Source: DATKFM01 sp046154965 (GTDB lineage Bacteria; Pseudomonadota; Alphaproteobacteria; Dongiales; Dongiaceae). From it: a stretch of 64,000 nucleotides of DNA. Shown piece by piece: positions 24,990 through 35,356 of this stretch (position 1 is the first letter of the stretch; every line of letters begins with the position of its first letter). The notes below the pieces were generated by a model. The model had not been told where the DNA came from and did no database searches. It saw only the letters and a program-made list of their open reading frames with translations. The stretch covers positions 1 through 64,000 of the forward strand of contig JBJXDY010000010.1 of the NCBI GenBank assembly GCA_046154965.1, given 5' to 3'. A program made the translations under genes and the position numbers.

Positions 24990-25661
24990 TCACGGACTCG
25001 GAAACCGCTGCGCGATCCGGTCGGCGACCATGTGCTGCAATCGCCAGAGGTGCCGGTCGCGGATGCCGAGTTCCTCCAGATGGGCGACGGTCTGCATCAG
25101 ATACTCGGCGCAGGAGCCGACATGGCCGCAGGCCTGCGCCAGTGCCTCTGCCACCGTATCATCGGGCAGTTTCCCGGCATAGCGCTCATGGCCCCGGTTG
25201 ATGGTGAAGGTAACCGCCTGAACGGTGCCGCCTTCCGTCCGCACATCGACCCAGCGCGGCATATAGATGCCGGCGAGCATTTCGCGCGCCCATACCTTCT
25301 GCAGCGTTTCCTGCTCCGCATGCTTATGCAGTCGATAGGCCACGCCCCGGCAGATTCCGCCGGGTTCCAGCCCGAGCATCAGGCCCGGCGCCTCGGGCGT
25401 GCCGCGGAAACGCTTCACCCAGAAGCAGAACTGACGGTGATAGCCGCGCACCGCGCCGATGCGCCGCTCGGCGAAATCGAACTCCGGATTCCAGATCAAC
25501 GAGCCATAGGCGAAGATCCAGGCCGGCCGCTGGGCGCGTGGATGCGCCAGCGTTGCCGCCAGCGACTCCGCGCGCTGCTCGTCGGTGAGATAGCCGGGCG
25601 GCGGCCCTGGATCGTCCGGGTTGCCGGGAATACGTCCGACCAGGTCGCGGGTGAGTTTCAT
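24990..25661 (-). CDS. gamma-glutamylcyclotransferase, ChaC-like
   Basis: The 223-residue protein has the ChaC fold signature WIFAYGSLIWNPEF for substrate binding, then RIGAVRGYHRQFCFW and GGICRGVAYRL. ChaC enzymes release 5-oxoproline from gamma-glutamyl peptides, chiefly glutathione. The family's catalytic Glu should be in the segment around ETLQKVWAREM, but I could not assign it with certainty. Whether the location next to gamma-glutamyl-amide enzymes is meaningful is open. ATG 25661 begins the normal N-terminus. Confidence 0.88.
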   Translation of the reverse strand: MKLTRDLVGRIPGNPDDPGPPPGYLTDEQRAESLAATLAHPRAQRPAWIFAYGSLIWNPEFDFAERRIGAVRGYHRQFCFWVKRFRGTPEAPGLMLGLEPGGICRGVAYRLHKHAEQETLQKVWAREMLAGIYMPRWVDVRTEGGTVQAVTFTINRGHERYAGKLPDDTVAEALAQACGHVGSCAEYLMQTVAHLEELGIRDRHLWRLQHMVADRIAQRFPSP

Positions 25662-25886
25662 GAAACGGTGTCAGCCTAGCGGATGTGGGTCTGGTTCCTG
25701 CTCGCTGCGCGCGGTGGGCCTCTGCGCTCGCCGAGGATGTCTTAAAGCACCGGTCCTGAACGGCCAATAGTCCGTTGTTTTCGGAGTGAATGAGCGTCAG
25801 TAGCGGCAGCTTGCCACCTTGCCCCCCTCCCCGGCCTTTGATACCAAGGGCCTAGTTGCAAATCGTTCTAAATAGCATCCAGGCCG

Positions 25887-27590
25887 ATGGCATCGACTAT
25901 TGAACTACCGGGTGTATCGCCGGCCGCCAGCGACAGGCGCGGAAGGCACGGCCGCGCCCGGTTGTCCTGGGGCTTCTTCGTCGCAGCCGGGTTGATGGTC
26001 GTGATCGCCGCACCGGTGGCGGCGGTGTTCGCCTTCATGCTGCAGCCCACGGGCGGGCTGTGGGCGCATCTGGTGGAAACCCTGCTGCTCGACTATGTGG
26101 GCAACACGATCCTGCTGGGTGCGGGCGTCGGGATGACGACGATCGTGATCGGCACCGGATGCGCCTGGCTGCTGGTGATGTACGATTTTCCCGGCAAGCG
26201 CTGGCTCGATTGGGGTCTGGTGCTGCCGCTGGCGATGCCGGCCTATGTGCTCGCCTATGCCTACACCGATTTTCTGCAGTTCACCGGGCCGTTGCAAGGG
26301 CTGATCCGCAGCATGACCGGCTGGGGCTGGCAGGACTATTGGTTCCCGCCGATCCATTCCGTGGGGGGCGCGATTTTCGTGTTGTCCATGGCGCTCTATC
26401 CCTATGTCTATGTGCTGGCGCGCTCGGCCTTCCTGGAGCAGTCGGTCTGCGCGCTGGAGGTCGGCCGCACGCTCGGCTGTTCGCCGGGAAGCGCCTTCTT
26501 CCGCGTGGCGCTGCCGCTGGCGCGGCCGTCGATTGCCGCGGGCACCGGTTTCGTGGTCATGGAAACGCTCGCCGATTTCGGCGCGGTGAAGTACTTCGAA
26601 GTGCCGACCTTCACGACCGGCATCTATCGCGCCTGGTTCGCCCAGGGCAGTCCGGCGGCGGCGGCACAGCTCGCATCGCTGCTGCTGCTGGCGGTGTTCA
26701 CGGTACTGCTGCTGGAGCGCATGAGCCGTGGGCGGCGGCGCTACTCCCATACGACGGCGCGCTATCGCGAGCTGCACCCGACCAGGCTCACCAGCTGGCG
26801 CGCCGGATTTGCGGCGTTGGCTTGCCTGCTGCCGCTGGCTTGCGGCTTTGCCCTGCCGGCGATCGTGCTGTTCGACATGGCGATGAACTCGTTGGAGCCG
26901 GTGAGCATGGCGCGGCTGCTGCATCTGATCGGCAACACAATCAAGATCGGCATCGCCGCCAGCCTGGTGACCGTGGCCGCGGCGCTGCTGGCGATCTATG
27001 CCATCAAGCATGACGGCCGGCGGCTGACACGCGGCCTGATCAATGTGGCGCTGCTGGGCTATGCCACGCCGGGCGTCATCATCGCCGTCGGCGTGGTCAT
27101 CGCCATTGGCCTGCTCGATGCCGCCATCGCGGGCATGGCGCAGACGATGTTCGGCATCAGCACCGGTTTGCTGCTGGCGGGAACGATCGCCGCGGTGACC
27201 TATGGCTGTCTCGTGCGGTTCTTCGCGGTCGCATTCGGCCCCGCCGATGCAGGACTCGGCCGCATCAAGCGCAGCCTGGAAGATGCCGCCCGCACCCTGG
27301 GCAGCGGCCCGGGCGGCGTGCTCGCGCGCATCCATCTGCCGCTGATGCGCGGCAGCGTGCTGAGCGCCCTGCTGCTGGTTTTCGTGGAGGTGCTGAAGGA
27401 ATTGCCCGCAACCATGATCCTGCGGCCGTTCAATTTCGACACCCTGGCGATCGAGGCGTTTCAGCTGGCCACGACCGAGCGTCTGGATGGCGCAGCCACG
27501 CCGGCACTGATCATTGTCGGCGTCGGGTTGATCCCGGTTATCCTGCTCTGCCGGACGATCCGCCGCTCGCGGCCAGGCCGGGTGGACTGA
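25887..27590 (+). CDS. Fe(III) ABC transporter permease (FbpB/FutB-type)
   Basis: The 567-residue protein is a fused double permease with about 12 membrane helices. It has two copies of the binding-protein-dependent transport loop: EVGRTLGCSPGSAFFRVALP and EDAARTLGSGPGGVLARIHL, each with the EAA-type consensus. The size and the two-lobed layout fit the iron-hydroxamate-independent Fe(III) transporters. The ATPase gene follows 9 bp later; the substrate-binding gene is convergent downstream. A TTGCAA half-site lies about 30 bp upstream, but no convincing operator is seen here. Confidence 0.9.
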   Translation: MASTIELPGVSPAASDRRGRHGRARLSWGFFVAAGLMVVIAAPVAAVFAFMLQPTGGLWAHLVETLLLDYVGNTILLGAGVGMTTIVIGTGCAWLLVMYDFPGKRWLDWGLVLPLAMPAYVLAYAYTDFLQFTGPLQGLIRSMTGWGWQDYWFPPIHSVGGAIFVLSMALYPYVYVLARSAFLEQSVCALEVGRTLGCSPGSAFFRVALPLARPSIAAGTGFVVMETLADFGAVKYFEVPTFTTGIYRAWFAQGSPAAAAQLASLLLLAVFTVLLLERMSRGRRRYSHTTARYRELHPTRLTSWRAGFAALACLLPLACGFALPAIVLFDMAMNSLEPVSMARLLHLIGNTIKIGIAASLVTVAAALLAIYAIKHDGRRLTRGLINVALLGYATPGVIIAVGVVIAIGLLDAAIAGMAQTMFGISTGLLLAGTIAAVTYGCLVRFFAVAFGPADAGLGRIKRSLEDAARTLGSGPGGVLARIHLPLMRGSVLSALLLVFVEVLKELPATMILRPFNFDTLAIEAFQLATTERLDGAATPALIIVGVGLIPVILLCRTIRRSRPGRVD

Positions 27591-27599
27591 GGCGCTGCG

Positions 27600-28661
<1,062 letters not shown>

Positions 28662-28749
28662 AAGTAGATGTAGAAAAGGTAGCGCGGGACGAAAGAGACC
28701 CCCTTTCCCGTTGGGGGAGAAGGGAATGGTGGCAGATCGTCCAACAGCT

Positions 28750-29772
28750 CTACTTCCAACCCGCCCGATCCATGATCTTCGAGGCTTCCAGGCTGTTGGC
28801 GGCGAATGTGGCGGCGTTCAGCGTGTCCTGCTTGAACTCGCCGAAGTTTGCCAGCACCGGGTGCGGCTTCACTGCCGGATTCACCGGATATTCGAAGCTG
28901 ATATCGGCGAAGTAACGCTGGGCCTCCGGCGACACCAGGAACTCCAGCAGCTTCACGGCGTTGTCCTTGTTCGGCGCGGATTTCAGCACGCCGGCGCCGC
29001 TGATGTTGACGTGGGTGCCGCGGTCGCCCTGGTTGGGGAAGAACACGCCCAGCTTCTCGCCGATGGCGCGCTCCTCCGGCTTATCCGACGCCAGCAGGCG
29101 CGCCAGATAGTAGGTGTTGGAGATGGCAATGTCGCCGACGCCGGCCGCGACTGCCTTCAGCTGGTCGGTGTCGCCGCCTTCGGGCGGACGGGCCATATTG
29201 GCGACCAGCCCCTTCGCCCAGGCCTCGGCCTTCTCCGCGCCGTCGGCGGCGATGATCGAGCCCATCAGGCTGAGATTGTAGACGTTGGTGCTGCTGCGCA
29301 CGACGATCTTGCCCGCGTACTTCGGATCCGCCAGATCCTCGTAGGTGGAGAGGTCGGCAGGATTCACGCGCTCTTTGTCATACACCAGGACGCGGGCGCG
29401 CATTGCCAGCCCGTACCAGAGGCCATCGGGATGGCGCAGATGGGCCGGCACATCGGCCTCGAGCACCGGCGACTTCACGGGCTCGAACAGGTTCTTCTCG
29501 GCGGCCAAGGCGAGGCGCCCCGCATCGACGGTGATGAAAATGTCGGCCGGGCTGTTGGCGCCCTCGGCCTCCAGGCGCTGTATCAGCTCGTCATGGTTGG
29601 CTTCCACCACATTGACCGCGATGCCGGTTTCCTTGGTGAAGGCGTCCCAGAGCTGCTGATCGGTGCCGTAGTGCCGGGCGTTGTAGATGTTGACTTCCTG
29701 AGCTTGCGCGCCGACGGCGGCGGCAAGGATCACGGCCGCCGCCGTTGCCGCTGCGAGAGTTCTTACGTTCAT
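28750..29772 (-). CDS. Fe(III) ABC transporter substrate-binding protein (FutA-like)
   Basis: The 340-residue periplasmic protein has a signal peptide ending at about AQA (residue 24). The mature part begins with VNIYNARHYGTDQQLW, the FutA/FbpA iron-site motif with a His-Tyr pair. NVYNLSLMGSII and NTYYLARLL carry the further tyrosines that coordinate Fe(III). It delivers ferric iron to the permease/ATPase encoded convergently at 25887-28661. A perfect TTGCGA-N5-TCGCAA palindrome 15 bp before the start codon suggests repression by an iron- or manganese-responsive regulator. Confidence 0.92.
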   Translation of the reverse strand: MNVRTLAAATAAAVILAAAVGAQAQEVNIYNARHYGTDQQLWDAFTKETGIAVNVVEANHDELIQRLEAEGANSPADIFITVDAGRLALAAEKNLFEPVKSPVLEADVPAHLRHPDGLWYGLAMRARVLVYDKERVNPADLSTYEDLADPKYAGKIVVRSSTNVYNLSLMGSIIAADGAEKAEAWAKGLVANMARPPEGGDTDQLKAVAAGVGDIAISNTYYLARLLASDKPEERAIGEKLGVFFPNQGDRGTHVNISGAGVLKSAPNKDNAVKLLEFLVSPEAQRYFADISFEYPVNPAVKPHPVLANFGEFKQDTLNAATFAANSLEASKIMDRAGWK

Positions 29773-29787
29773 CTGTCACCTTCCGAT

Positions 29788-29804
29788 TTGCGAGTTAGTC
29801 GCAA
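29788..29804. promoter_or_regulatory. Palindromic operator upstream of the iron-binding protein gene
   Basis: TTGCGA-GTTAG-TCGCAA is a perfect 6-5-6 inverted repeat between 29788 and 29804, close to the start codon at 29772. Alphaproteobacterial Fur/Mur-type sites are TGC/GCA palindromes of comparable spacing, so iron control is likely; the precise regulator is not determined. Confidence 0.5.
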
Positions 29805-29901
29805 TTGCATATCTCCCCATGACCGATTGCGCAAGAGCCGCTGTGCAGTCCCGGGGCCGCAGCGCGACACCGCAGGCGCGGGCCAGCTGACCCAAAGAAA
29901 A

Positions 29902-29924
29902 ACCCCGCCTAGAGAAGGCGGGGT
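29902..29924 (-). terminator. Rho-independent terminator of the glnT-glxBCD cluster
   Basis: ACCCCGCC and GGCGGGGT form a perfect 8-bp stem around a 7-nt loop (TAGAGAA on the plus strand). Read on the minus strand the stem is followed by TTTTTC. It lies 25 bp beyond the stop codon of the last gene of the second cluster. Confidence 0.85.
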
Positions 29925-29948
29925 CAAAAACTCTCCTATATCAGTCTC

Positions 29949-30410
29949 TTACCAGAATTTCTTGTAAGCTTTCTTCAGATCCACCAGCGGGTGCTTGGGC
30001 GACATCTGGAACTTGATCAGCAGCTCGCGCGCCATCATGTCGCGATCCTGCTGATTATCAGGCAGCTTCACGCCCTTGGGGATCGTCACCCAGCCATTGA
30101 CGTTGCGGTCGAAGATCGCCGGCCGGCCTTCCTCGTAGCCCATATGCACATCCTCGAGCCAATTGAGGTCGTCCCAGCCCATCAGCTCCATGTACTTCTT
30201 AAGGAACGGCGTCACGCGATTGTAGTCGGGCACCAGATTCACGTCGTACCGGTAGCCGATATGCTGGCCAATTTCCTTCTCGCGGGTGGTATCAAGGCCT
30301 TTCGCGTCCTTCAGATATTTGTCGATGTCGGCCTTCTTCGGCGCAGCCGCCTTGGCAGCGGGCGCCTTCTTGGCCGGGATCGGCAGCTTCTTCACGTTCA
30401 ATTTCGCCAT
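29949..30410 (-). CDS. unrecognised protein at the end of the glx cluster
   Basis: I do not recognise this 153-residue protein. The first 35 residues are Lys/Ala/Pro-rich (MAKLNVKKLPIPAKKAPAAK), then a compact domain follows with YLKDAKGLDTTREKEIGQHI, GYRYDVNLVPDYNRVTPFLK, and a C-terminus PLVDLKKAYKKFW. It has no membrane segment or cysteine-rich motif. GGGAGGGA precedes ATG 30410, which lies 11 bp after glxD, so it is translated from the same message and ends at a strong terminator. Its place as the last gene of the operon suggests a partner of the GlxBCD-like synthase. Confidence 0.75.
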   Translation of the reverse strand: MAKLNVKKLPIPAKKAPAAKAAAPKKADIDKYLKDAKGLDTTREKEIGQHIGYRYDVNLVPDYNRVTPFLKKYMELMGWDDLNWLEDVHMGYEEGRPAIFDRNVNGWVTIPKGVKLPDNQQDRDMMARELLIKFQMSPKHPLVDLKKAYKKFW

Positions 30411-30421
30411 CGGTCCCTCCC

Positions 30422-31798
30422 TTAGTAGCGGTTCATATCGGGGCGGCCGACGGTGTGCTGGGTGCCGGCGAGCGGCACCATCGCCATGGCCGACGCCTCC
30501 ATGGTGAGCGCGGCCAGGTCTTCCGGCTCCAGGGAGTGCACGTTGGTCTTGCCGCAAGCGCGCGCCATCATCTGCGCCTCGATCGTCAGAGTGTGCAGGA
30601 AGTTGTAGACCCGCTCTGCGGCCTCGTCGGGATCGAGCCGCTTGCGCAGCACCGGATCCTGGGTCGCCACGCCGACCGGGCAGCGGCCCGTGTGGCAGTG
30701 GTAGCAGTTGCCGGCTTCCACGCCCATTTCCTTCGGGTAATCCGCTTCCGGAATATCCTTGTTGCAGTTCAGCGCCATCAGCGCCGAATGGCCAATGGCG
30801 ATGGCATCGGCGCCGAGCGCGAGCGCCTTGGCCACGTCCGAGCCGTTGCGGATGCCGCCGGCATAGACCAGCGAAATCTCGCCGGACTTGCCGAGATCGT
30901 CCAGCGCCTTCCGCGCCTGGCGGATGGCCGCCATGCCGGGCACGCCGGTATCCTCTGTCGCCAGATGCGGGCCGGCGCCGGTGCCGCCTTCCATGCCGTC
31001 GATATAGATGGAGTCCGGACCGGTCTTGATCGCCATGCGCACATCGTCATAGACGCGGGCCGCGCCCAGCTTAAGCTGGATTGGAATCTCGTGATTGGTG
31101 GCTTCGCGGATTTCGTTGATCTTGAGGGCAAGATCGTCGGGGCCGAGCCAATCGGGATGGCGCGCCGGCGAGCGCTGGTCGATGCCGGCAGGCAGCGAGC
31201 GCATTTCCGCCACCTGGTCCGTCACCTTCTGGCCCATCAGATGGCCGCCGAGGCCGACCTTGCAGCCCTGGCCGATGAAGAACTCCACGGCGTCCGCCAA
31301 CTGCAGATGGTGCGGGTTGAAGCCATAGCGCGACTGGATGCACTGATAGAACCACTTGGAGGAATAGCGGCGCTAGTCCGGGATCATGCCGCCTTCGCCG
31401 GAGCAGGTCGCCGTGCCGGCCATGGTGGCGCCGCGGGCCAGCGCGATCTTCGCCTCGAAGGACAGCGCGCCGAAGCTCATGCCCGTGATGTAGACGGGAA
31501 CGTCCAGCACCAGCGGCCGCTTGGCTTTCGGCCCGATGATCGTCTCGGTCAGGCACTTTTCGCGATAGCCCTCGATGACGAAGCGCGTCAGCGTACCCGG
31601 CAGGAAGGTCAGGTCGTCCCAGTGCGGGATCTTCTTGAAGAGCGAGAAGCCGCGCATGCGGTAGCGGCCGAGCTCCGATTTGATATGGATGTCGTCGATT
31701 ACCTCGGGCGTGAAGATGCGGCTATGCCCGAGCAGACTCTTGTTGCGCGCCGTCTTTTTCGCCGGCTGCGCCTTCGGCGCGATTTTCTCTTTCGCCAT
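30422..31798 (-). pseudogene. glxD: glxD, FMN-binding glutamate synthase domain protein, with in-frame TAG
   Basis: The whole frame is 459 codons and matches MgsC-type proteins throughout, but codon 142 (31373-31375) is TAG. It reads GEGGMIPD-stop-RRYSSKWFYQC, where the family has E in the E-R-R/Q context, so a single GAG to TAG change is enough. Before it are the N-terminal ~140 residues; after it come SRYGFNPHHL, GQGCKVGLGGHLMGQK, the FMN loop IDGMEGGTGA and the cluster cysteines CYHCHTGRCPVG. The rest is intact and well conserved, so the mutation is recent, a sequencing error, or read through. glxC lies 25 bp upstream. Confidence 0.85.
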
Positions 31799-31823
31799 GT
31801 CCGTTATCCTTCGAATGAAATTC

Positions 31824-32663
31824 TTAGAGAACGATTTTCTTCTCGGCGGGCTCCAGGTTGTCGTAGTTCCACAACTGCTTGCCTGCCACGATCTTCGTCA
31901 TCTTCATCGCGCCGTTCGGCGTTTGCAGCCCGTAGAGCTTGAGTTTGCGATCAAGCCATTGGGCCTCAAGCGCCGTCATCTCGCCTTCGACGGCGTCGAC
32001 GCCGAGGCCGTCGATCTTGCCGCCGACATAGATGGTGCCGTCATACATGGAATCGCCCAGGTTCTTGCCGGCATTGCCTAGGATCACCATGCGACCGCGC
32101 TGCATCATGAAGCCGCAGAAGGCGCCGGCGCGGCCGCCCACGATGATCGTGCCGCCCTTCTGGTCGATGCCCACGCGCGCGCCGACATCGCCCTTGCAGA
32201 CGAGATCGCCACCGCGGATGGCCGCGCCGAACGTGGAGCCGGCGTTCTTCTCGATCACCACCGTGCCCGACAGCATGTTCTCCGCGCAGGACCAGCCGAC
32301 GCGGCCCTTGATGCTGATGTTCGGACCGTCGATCAGGCCGCAGCCGAAATAGCCGAGGCTGCCCTCGATCTTCAGGTTCAGGCGGTTGAGGATGCCGACG
32401 GCGAGGCCATGCTTGGCGCCTGGATTCTTCATCACGATGGTGCCGTAGCCCTGCTTCATCAGGTCGCGGAGCTTTAGATTGATCTCCGTGGCGTTCAGCG
32501 GGCCGGCGTCGAACTCGGCGCGCTTGTTGAAATCCACATCATAGGCGCCGGGATAGAGGAAGCTGTCACCGTCTTCAGGCGAAAAGAAACGCTGCTGGGT
32601 GCGGCCGGCGAGCTGCTCGGTGTGCATTCCCATCATCTCGGCGGATTTTTCTCTGAGTGCCAT
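31824..32663 (-). CDS. glxC: GlxC-like protein (GXGXG domain)
   Basis: The 279-residue protein has a ~65-residue N-terminal extension followed by the glutamate synthase GXGXG beta-helix: NPGAKHGLAVGILN, GSLGYFGCGLIDG, GRVGWSCAENMLSG, GGRAGAFCGFMMQRG and GNAGKNLGDSMYDG. It is the counterpart of MgsB but longer by about 50 residues, and carries several cysteines absent from MgsB. It would assemble with GlxB and GlxD. It lies 80 bp downstream of glxB. Confidence 0.85.
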   Translation of the reverse strand: MALREKSAEMMGMHTEQLAGRTQQRFFSPEDGDSFLYPGAYDVDFNKRAEFDAGPLNATEINLKLRDLMKQGYGTIVMKNPGAKHGLAVGILNRLNLKIEGSLGYFGCGLIDGPNISIKGRVGWSCAENMLSGTVVIEKNAGSTFGAAIRGGDLVCKGDVGARVGIDQKGGTIIVGGRAGAFCGFMMQRGRMVILGNAGKNLGDSMYDGTIYVGGKIDGLGVDAVEGEMTALEAQWLDRKLKLYGLQTPNGAMKMTKIVAGKQLWNYDNLEPAEKKIVL

Positions 32664-32743
32664 GTTTCTTGATCCAATCTTTATCAGTCGGAGGGGCCGG
32701 AAGCGGCCGCAACCCGCGCGGCCGCGCGCCTGAATGCGTGCGG

Positions 32744-33682
32744 TTACTCGCTTTTCCAGACCCGTACTTCGCCCTCATAGGGATCAAAGGTGTCGATCTC
32801 CTTGGGGAATACGCTACGGATTGCCACTTCTTCGGAAGCGAGGGCGATGAACTCGTTGCTCTCGTAAAGCACCATCGGCTTCGCCGCCATCGTATCCTTG
32901 GCCATGCCCAGGCTGTCTGACGTCGCCACCAGATAGGTGAAAACGCCATCCAATTCGTCGATCGAGTCCGTCATCGCATCCTTGAGATCGGCGCCCTGGT
33001 TCATCTTGTCCGCGAGATACACGGCGATGAGCTCAGAGTCGCAATTGGACACGAAGCGGTGGCCGCGATGCTCCAGCGCCCGCCGCCCCTTCCAGTAGTT
33101 GGTGAGCTGACCGTTATGCACCACGGACACATCGGCAAACGGATAAGCCCAATAGGGATGGGCTGAGCGGATATCGACGTCCGACTCCGTCGCCATGCGG
33201 GTGTGGCCGATGGCGTGGCTGCCGTTGAAGCCCTTCAGGTGATATTGCTCGGAGACGCGGGTGGCGTCCCCCAGATCCTTGATCAGCTCCAGGCCAAGGC
33301 CCATGGAGAGAATCTCGGCGCCGTCGATGTCCTCGATGTAGTCGGCAAGTTTCCGGCGATCGCCGTCATACTCGATCCGGTAGCGGAAGGCGTATTCCGT
33401 CGCTTCCTCTTCCTTCAGTATCTTGGCGCCCAACTCCGTCAGCCGCTTATCCACTTCCGCGCGGCGGTCCTTGACCTGCTGATGGATGTCGAAGCCTTTG
33501 GCCATATCCTCCTGCTCCGCCACCTTGAAGCGCAGCACGAGCTCGTTGCCCTTGGGCTTGCCGTAGAGGGCGAAGCCGGTGGAATCGGGACCGCGATGCT
33601 TGAGCGAGACAAGCATCTTCGTCATTTCGGTTCCGATATCGCCGGTTTTCTTCCGGTGGATGAGTCCTGCAATTCCGCACAT
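32744..33682 (-). CDS. glxB: GlxB-like class II glutamine amidotransferase
   Basis: The 312-residue protein starts with MCGIAGL, giving the N-terminal catalytic cysteine of Ntn amidotransferases. SLKHRGPDSTGFALYG, IGHTRMATESDVD and VVHNGQLTNYWKGRR complete the amide-binding site, and an ~80-residue helical insertion (KVAEQEDMAKGFDIHQQVKD onward) distinguishes it from MgsA. ATG 33682 is chosen because the cysteine must be residue 2. It follows glnT after 23 bp. Confidence 0.88.
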   Translation of the reverse strand: MCGIAGLIHRKKTGDIGTEMTKMLVSLKHRGPDSTGFALYGKPKGNELVLRFKVAEQEDMAKGFDIHQQVKDRRAEVDKRLTELGAKILKEEEATEYAFRYRIEYDGDRRKLADYIEDIDGAEILSMGLGLELIKDLGDATRVSEQYHLKGFNGSHAIGHTRMATESDVDIRSAHPYWAYPFADVSVVHNGQLTNYWKGRRALEHRGHRFVSNCDSELIAVYLADKMNQGADLKDAMTDSIDELDGVFTYLVATSDSLGMAKDTMAAKPMVLYESNEFIALASEEVAIRSVFPKEIDTFDPYEGEVRVWKSE

Positions 33683-33705
33683 GGCGTGTTCTCCTATTGC
33701 GCCGA

Positions 33706-35184
33706 TTACGGCAGATAGTCCCAGTACTGCTTGAGGTCCCAGTCGGTGACGGTAGACATGAAGCGCTCCCACTCATCGCGCTTGTAGTGCATGAACACCC
33801 GGTACATTTCGTCGGGCATGGCGCGGCGGACGGTTTCGTTCTTCTCCAGCGCGTCCAGCGCCTCGCCCAGGGACATCGGCAGCTTGGCGACCTTCTTGCC
33901 GCCCTTGATCGCCTCATAAATGTTGCGCTCTTCGGGCTCGCCGGGATCCAGGTCGTTCTTGATGCCGTCATCGAAGGCCTGCAGCAGCGCCGATGCCATC
34001 AGATATGGATTGACGGTCGAATCGACCGAGCGGTACTCGAACCGGCCCGGCGCAGAAATGCGCAGCGCGCAGGTGCGGTTCTGATAACCCCAGTCGGCAA
34101 AGACCGGCGCCCAGAAGCCCGTGTCCCACAGACGGCGGTAGGAGTTCACCGTCGACGAACCGATCGCCGTCAGCGCCCGCACGTTCTTGATCACGCCGCC
34201 GATGCAGTTGAGGCCGATCGGGCCCGGCTTGGCCTGGCCCTTGAGCGGCAGGAAGGTATTCTCACCTCCCTTTCGATAGGCAAAGACGTCATCCAGACCC
34301 GCCAGCTTCTCCGGCTTGTCGACATGCGCCGTATTGACCTGCTTGTCCTCGCCGCCGCGCCACAGCGACAGATTGTGGTGACAGCCGCTGGCGGATACGC
34401 CCATGAAGGGCTTGGTCATGAAGCAGGCGATCAGGTTGAACTCGCGCGCCACCTGGGCGCAGATCTGGCGATAGGTGGTCAGGCGGTCGGCGGTCCGCAG
34501 CGCATCGTCGAACATGAAATTCAACTCGAGCTGGCCGGGGGCGTCCTCATGATCGCCCTGGATCATGTCCAGGCCCATGGCCTGGGAGTACTCGATGGCC
34601 TTCATGAACACGGGACGCAGGGATTCGAACTGGTCGATGTGATAGCAATTCGGCTTGGAGAAGCCGCCATCGGGCAGCCCGTCGACGCCTTTCTTGAGCC
34701 ACATCATCTCCGGCTCGCAGCCATGGCGGAGATGCAGTCCTTTATGCTTCTTGCCGAACTCTTCCTGATGGATGCGCAGATTGCCGCGGCAGTCCGAAGT
34801 CAGGTGGCCGCCGGGATTGGACTTCTCTTCGCGGTTCCGAAAGCAGGTGCAGAACACGCGGGCGACGCGCTTATCCCAGGGGAGCTGTACAAAAGTCTCG
34901 GGATCGGGAATGCCGACCAGCTCTGACGCTTCCGGACCATAGCCGATGTAGTTCTTGTGGCGGTCGACAAAGAGGTTCGCGGTCGAGCCGTAGACCAGCT
35001 GGAAGCCCCGCTCCGCGACCGACTCCCAGTGATCTGCCGGGATGCCCTTGCCGACGATCCGGCCGGTGACCGACACGAACTGATAGTAGATGTAGCTGAT
35101 GCCCAGCTGCTTGATCTTCGCGCGGACCTGTTTTACCAGCTCTTTGCGGCCGGGTTTATTGACATGGGCTTCTAAGTCAGTCAT
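33706..35184 (-). CDS. glnT: GlnT-type glutamine synthetase / gamma-glutamylamide synthetase
   Basis: The 492-residue enzyme of the same branch as gmaS is about 57 residues longer. Active-site motifs are HGCEPEMMWL, QGDHEDAPGQLELNFMF and SASGCHHNLSLW, and the C-terminal RFEYRSVDSTVNPYLMASAL. By position it should ligate an amine (or ammonia) to glutamate for the GlxBCD enzyme. The sequence difference from GmaS suggests another amine, but this is inference. GGGGAG precedes ATG 35184. The 172-bp gap to the FAD oxidoreductase gene upstream contains a GACGCCC/GGGCGTC hairpin and could hold a second promoter. Confidence 0.85.
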   Translation of the reverse strand: MTDLEAHVNKPGRKELVKQVRAKIKQLGISYIYYQFVSVTGRIVGKGIPADHWESVAERGFQLVYGSTANLFVDRHKNYIGYGPEASELVGIPDPETFVQLPWDKRVARVFCTCFRNREEKSNPGGHLTSDCRGNLRIHQEEFGKKHKGLHLRHGCEPEMMWLKKGVDGLPDGGFSKPNCYHIDQFESLRPVFMKAIEYSQAMGLDMIQGDHEDAPGQLELNFMFDDALRTADRLTTYRQICAQVAREFNLIACFMTKPFMGVSASGCHHNLSLWRGGEDKQVNTAHVDKPEKLAGLDDVFAYRKGGENTFLPLKGQAKPGPIGLNCIGGVIKNVRALTAIGSSTVNSYRRLWDTGFWAPVFADWGYQNRTCALRISAPGRFEYRSVDSTVNPYLMASALLQAFDDGIKNDLDPGEPEERNIYEAIKGGKKVAKLPMSLGEALDALEKNETVRRAMPDEMYRVFMHYKRDEWERFMSTVTDWDLKQYWDYLP

Positions 35185-35356
35185 GGGGCTCCCCTTTTTG
35201 TCGATCCCTGTTGTCTTTCTCTCTGCCTGACGCCCTGCGCGGGCGTCTTATTCCTTGCTTGCGCCGGGCGCCGTGGAACCGGCGGACGGCGATTCATTCA
35301 TTCAAGCTTCGTCAAAGTTCCCGCGCCGTTCGGCTGCGGTCAATCCCTCCTCTCGA
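35185..35356. other. 172-bp gap inside the second cluster with a hairpin
   Basis: GACGCCC-TGCGC-GGGCGTC forms a perfect 7-bp stem near 35229-35247. On the minus strand no T-run follows, so it may act as a processing or attenuation element rather than a terminator. No gene is visible. Confidence 0.35.
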
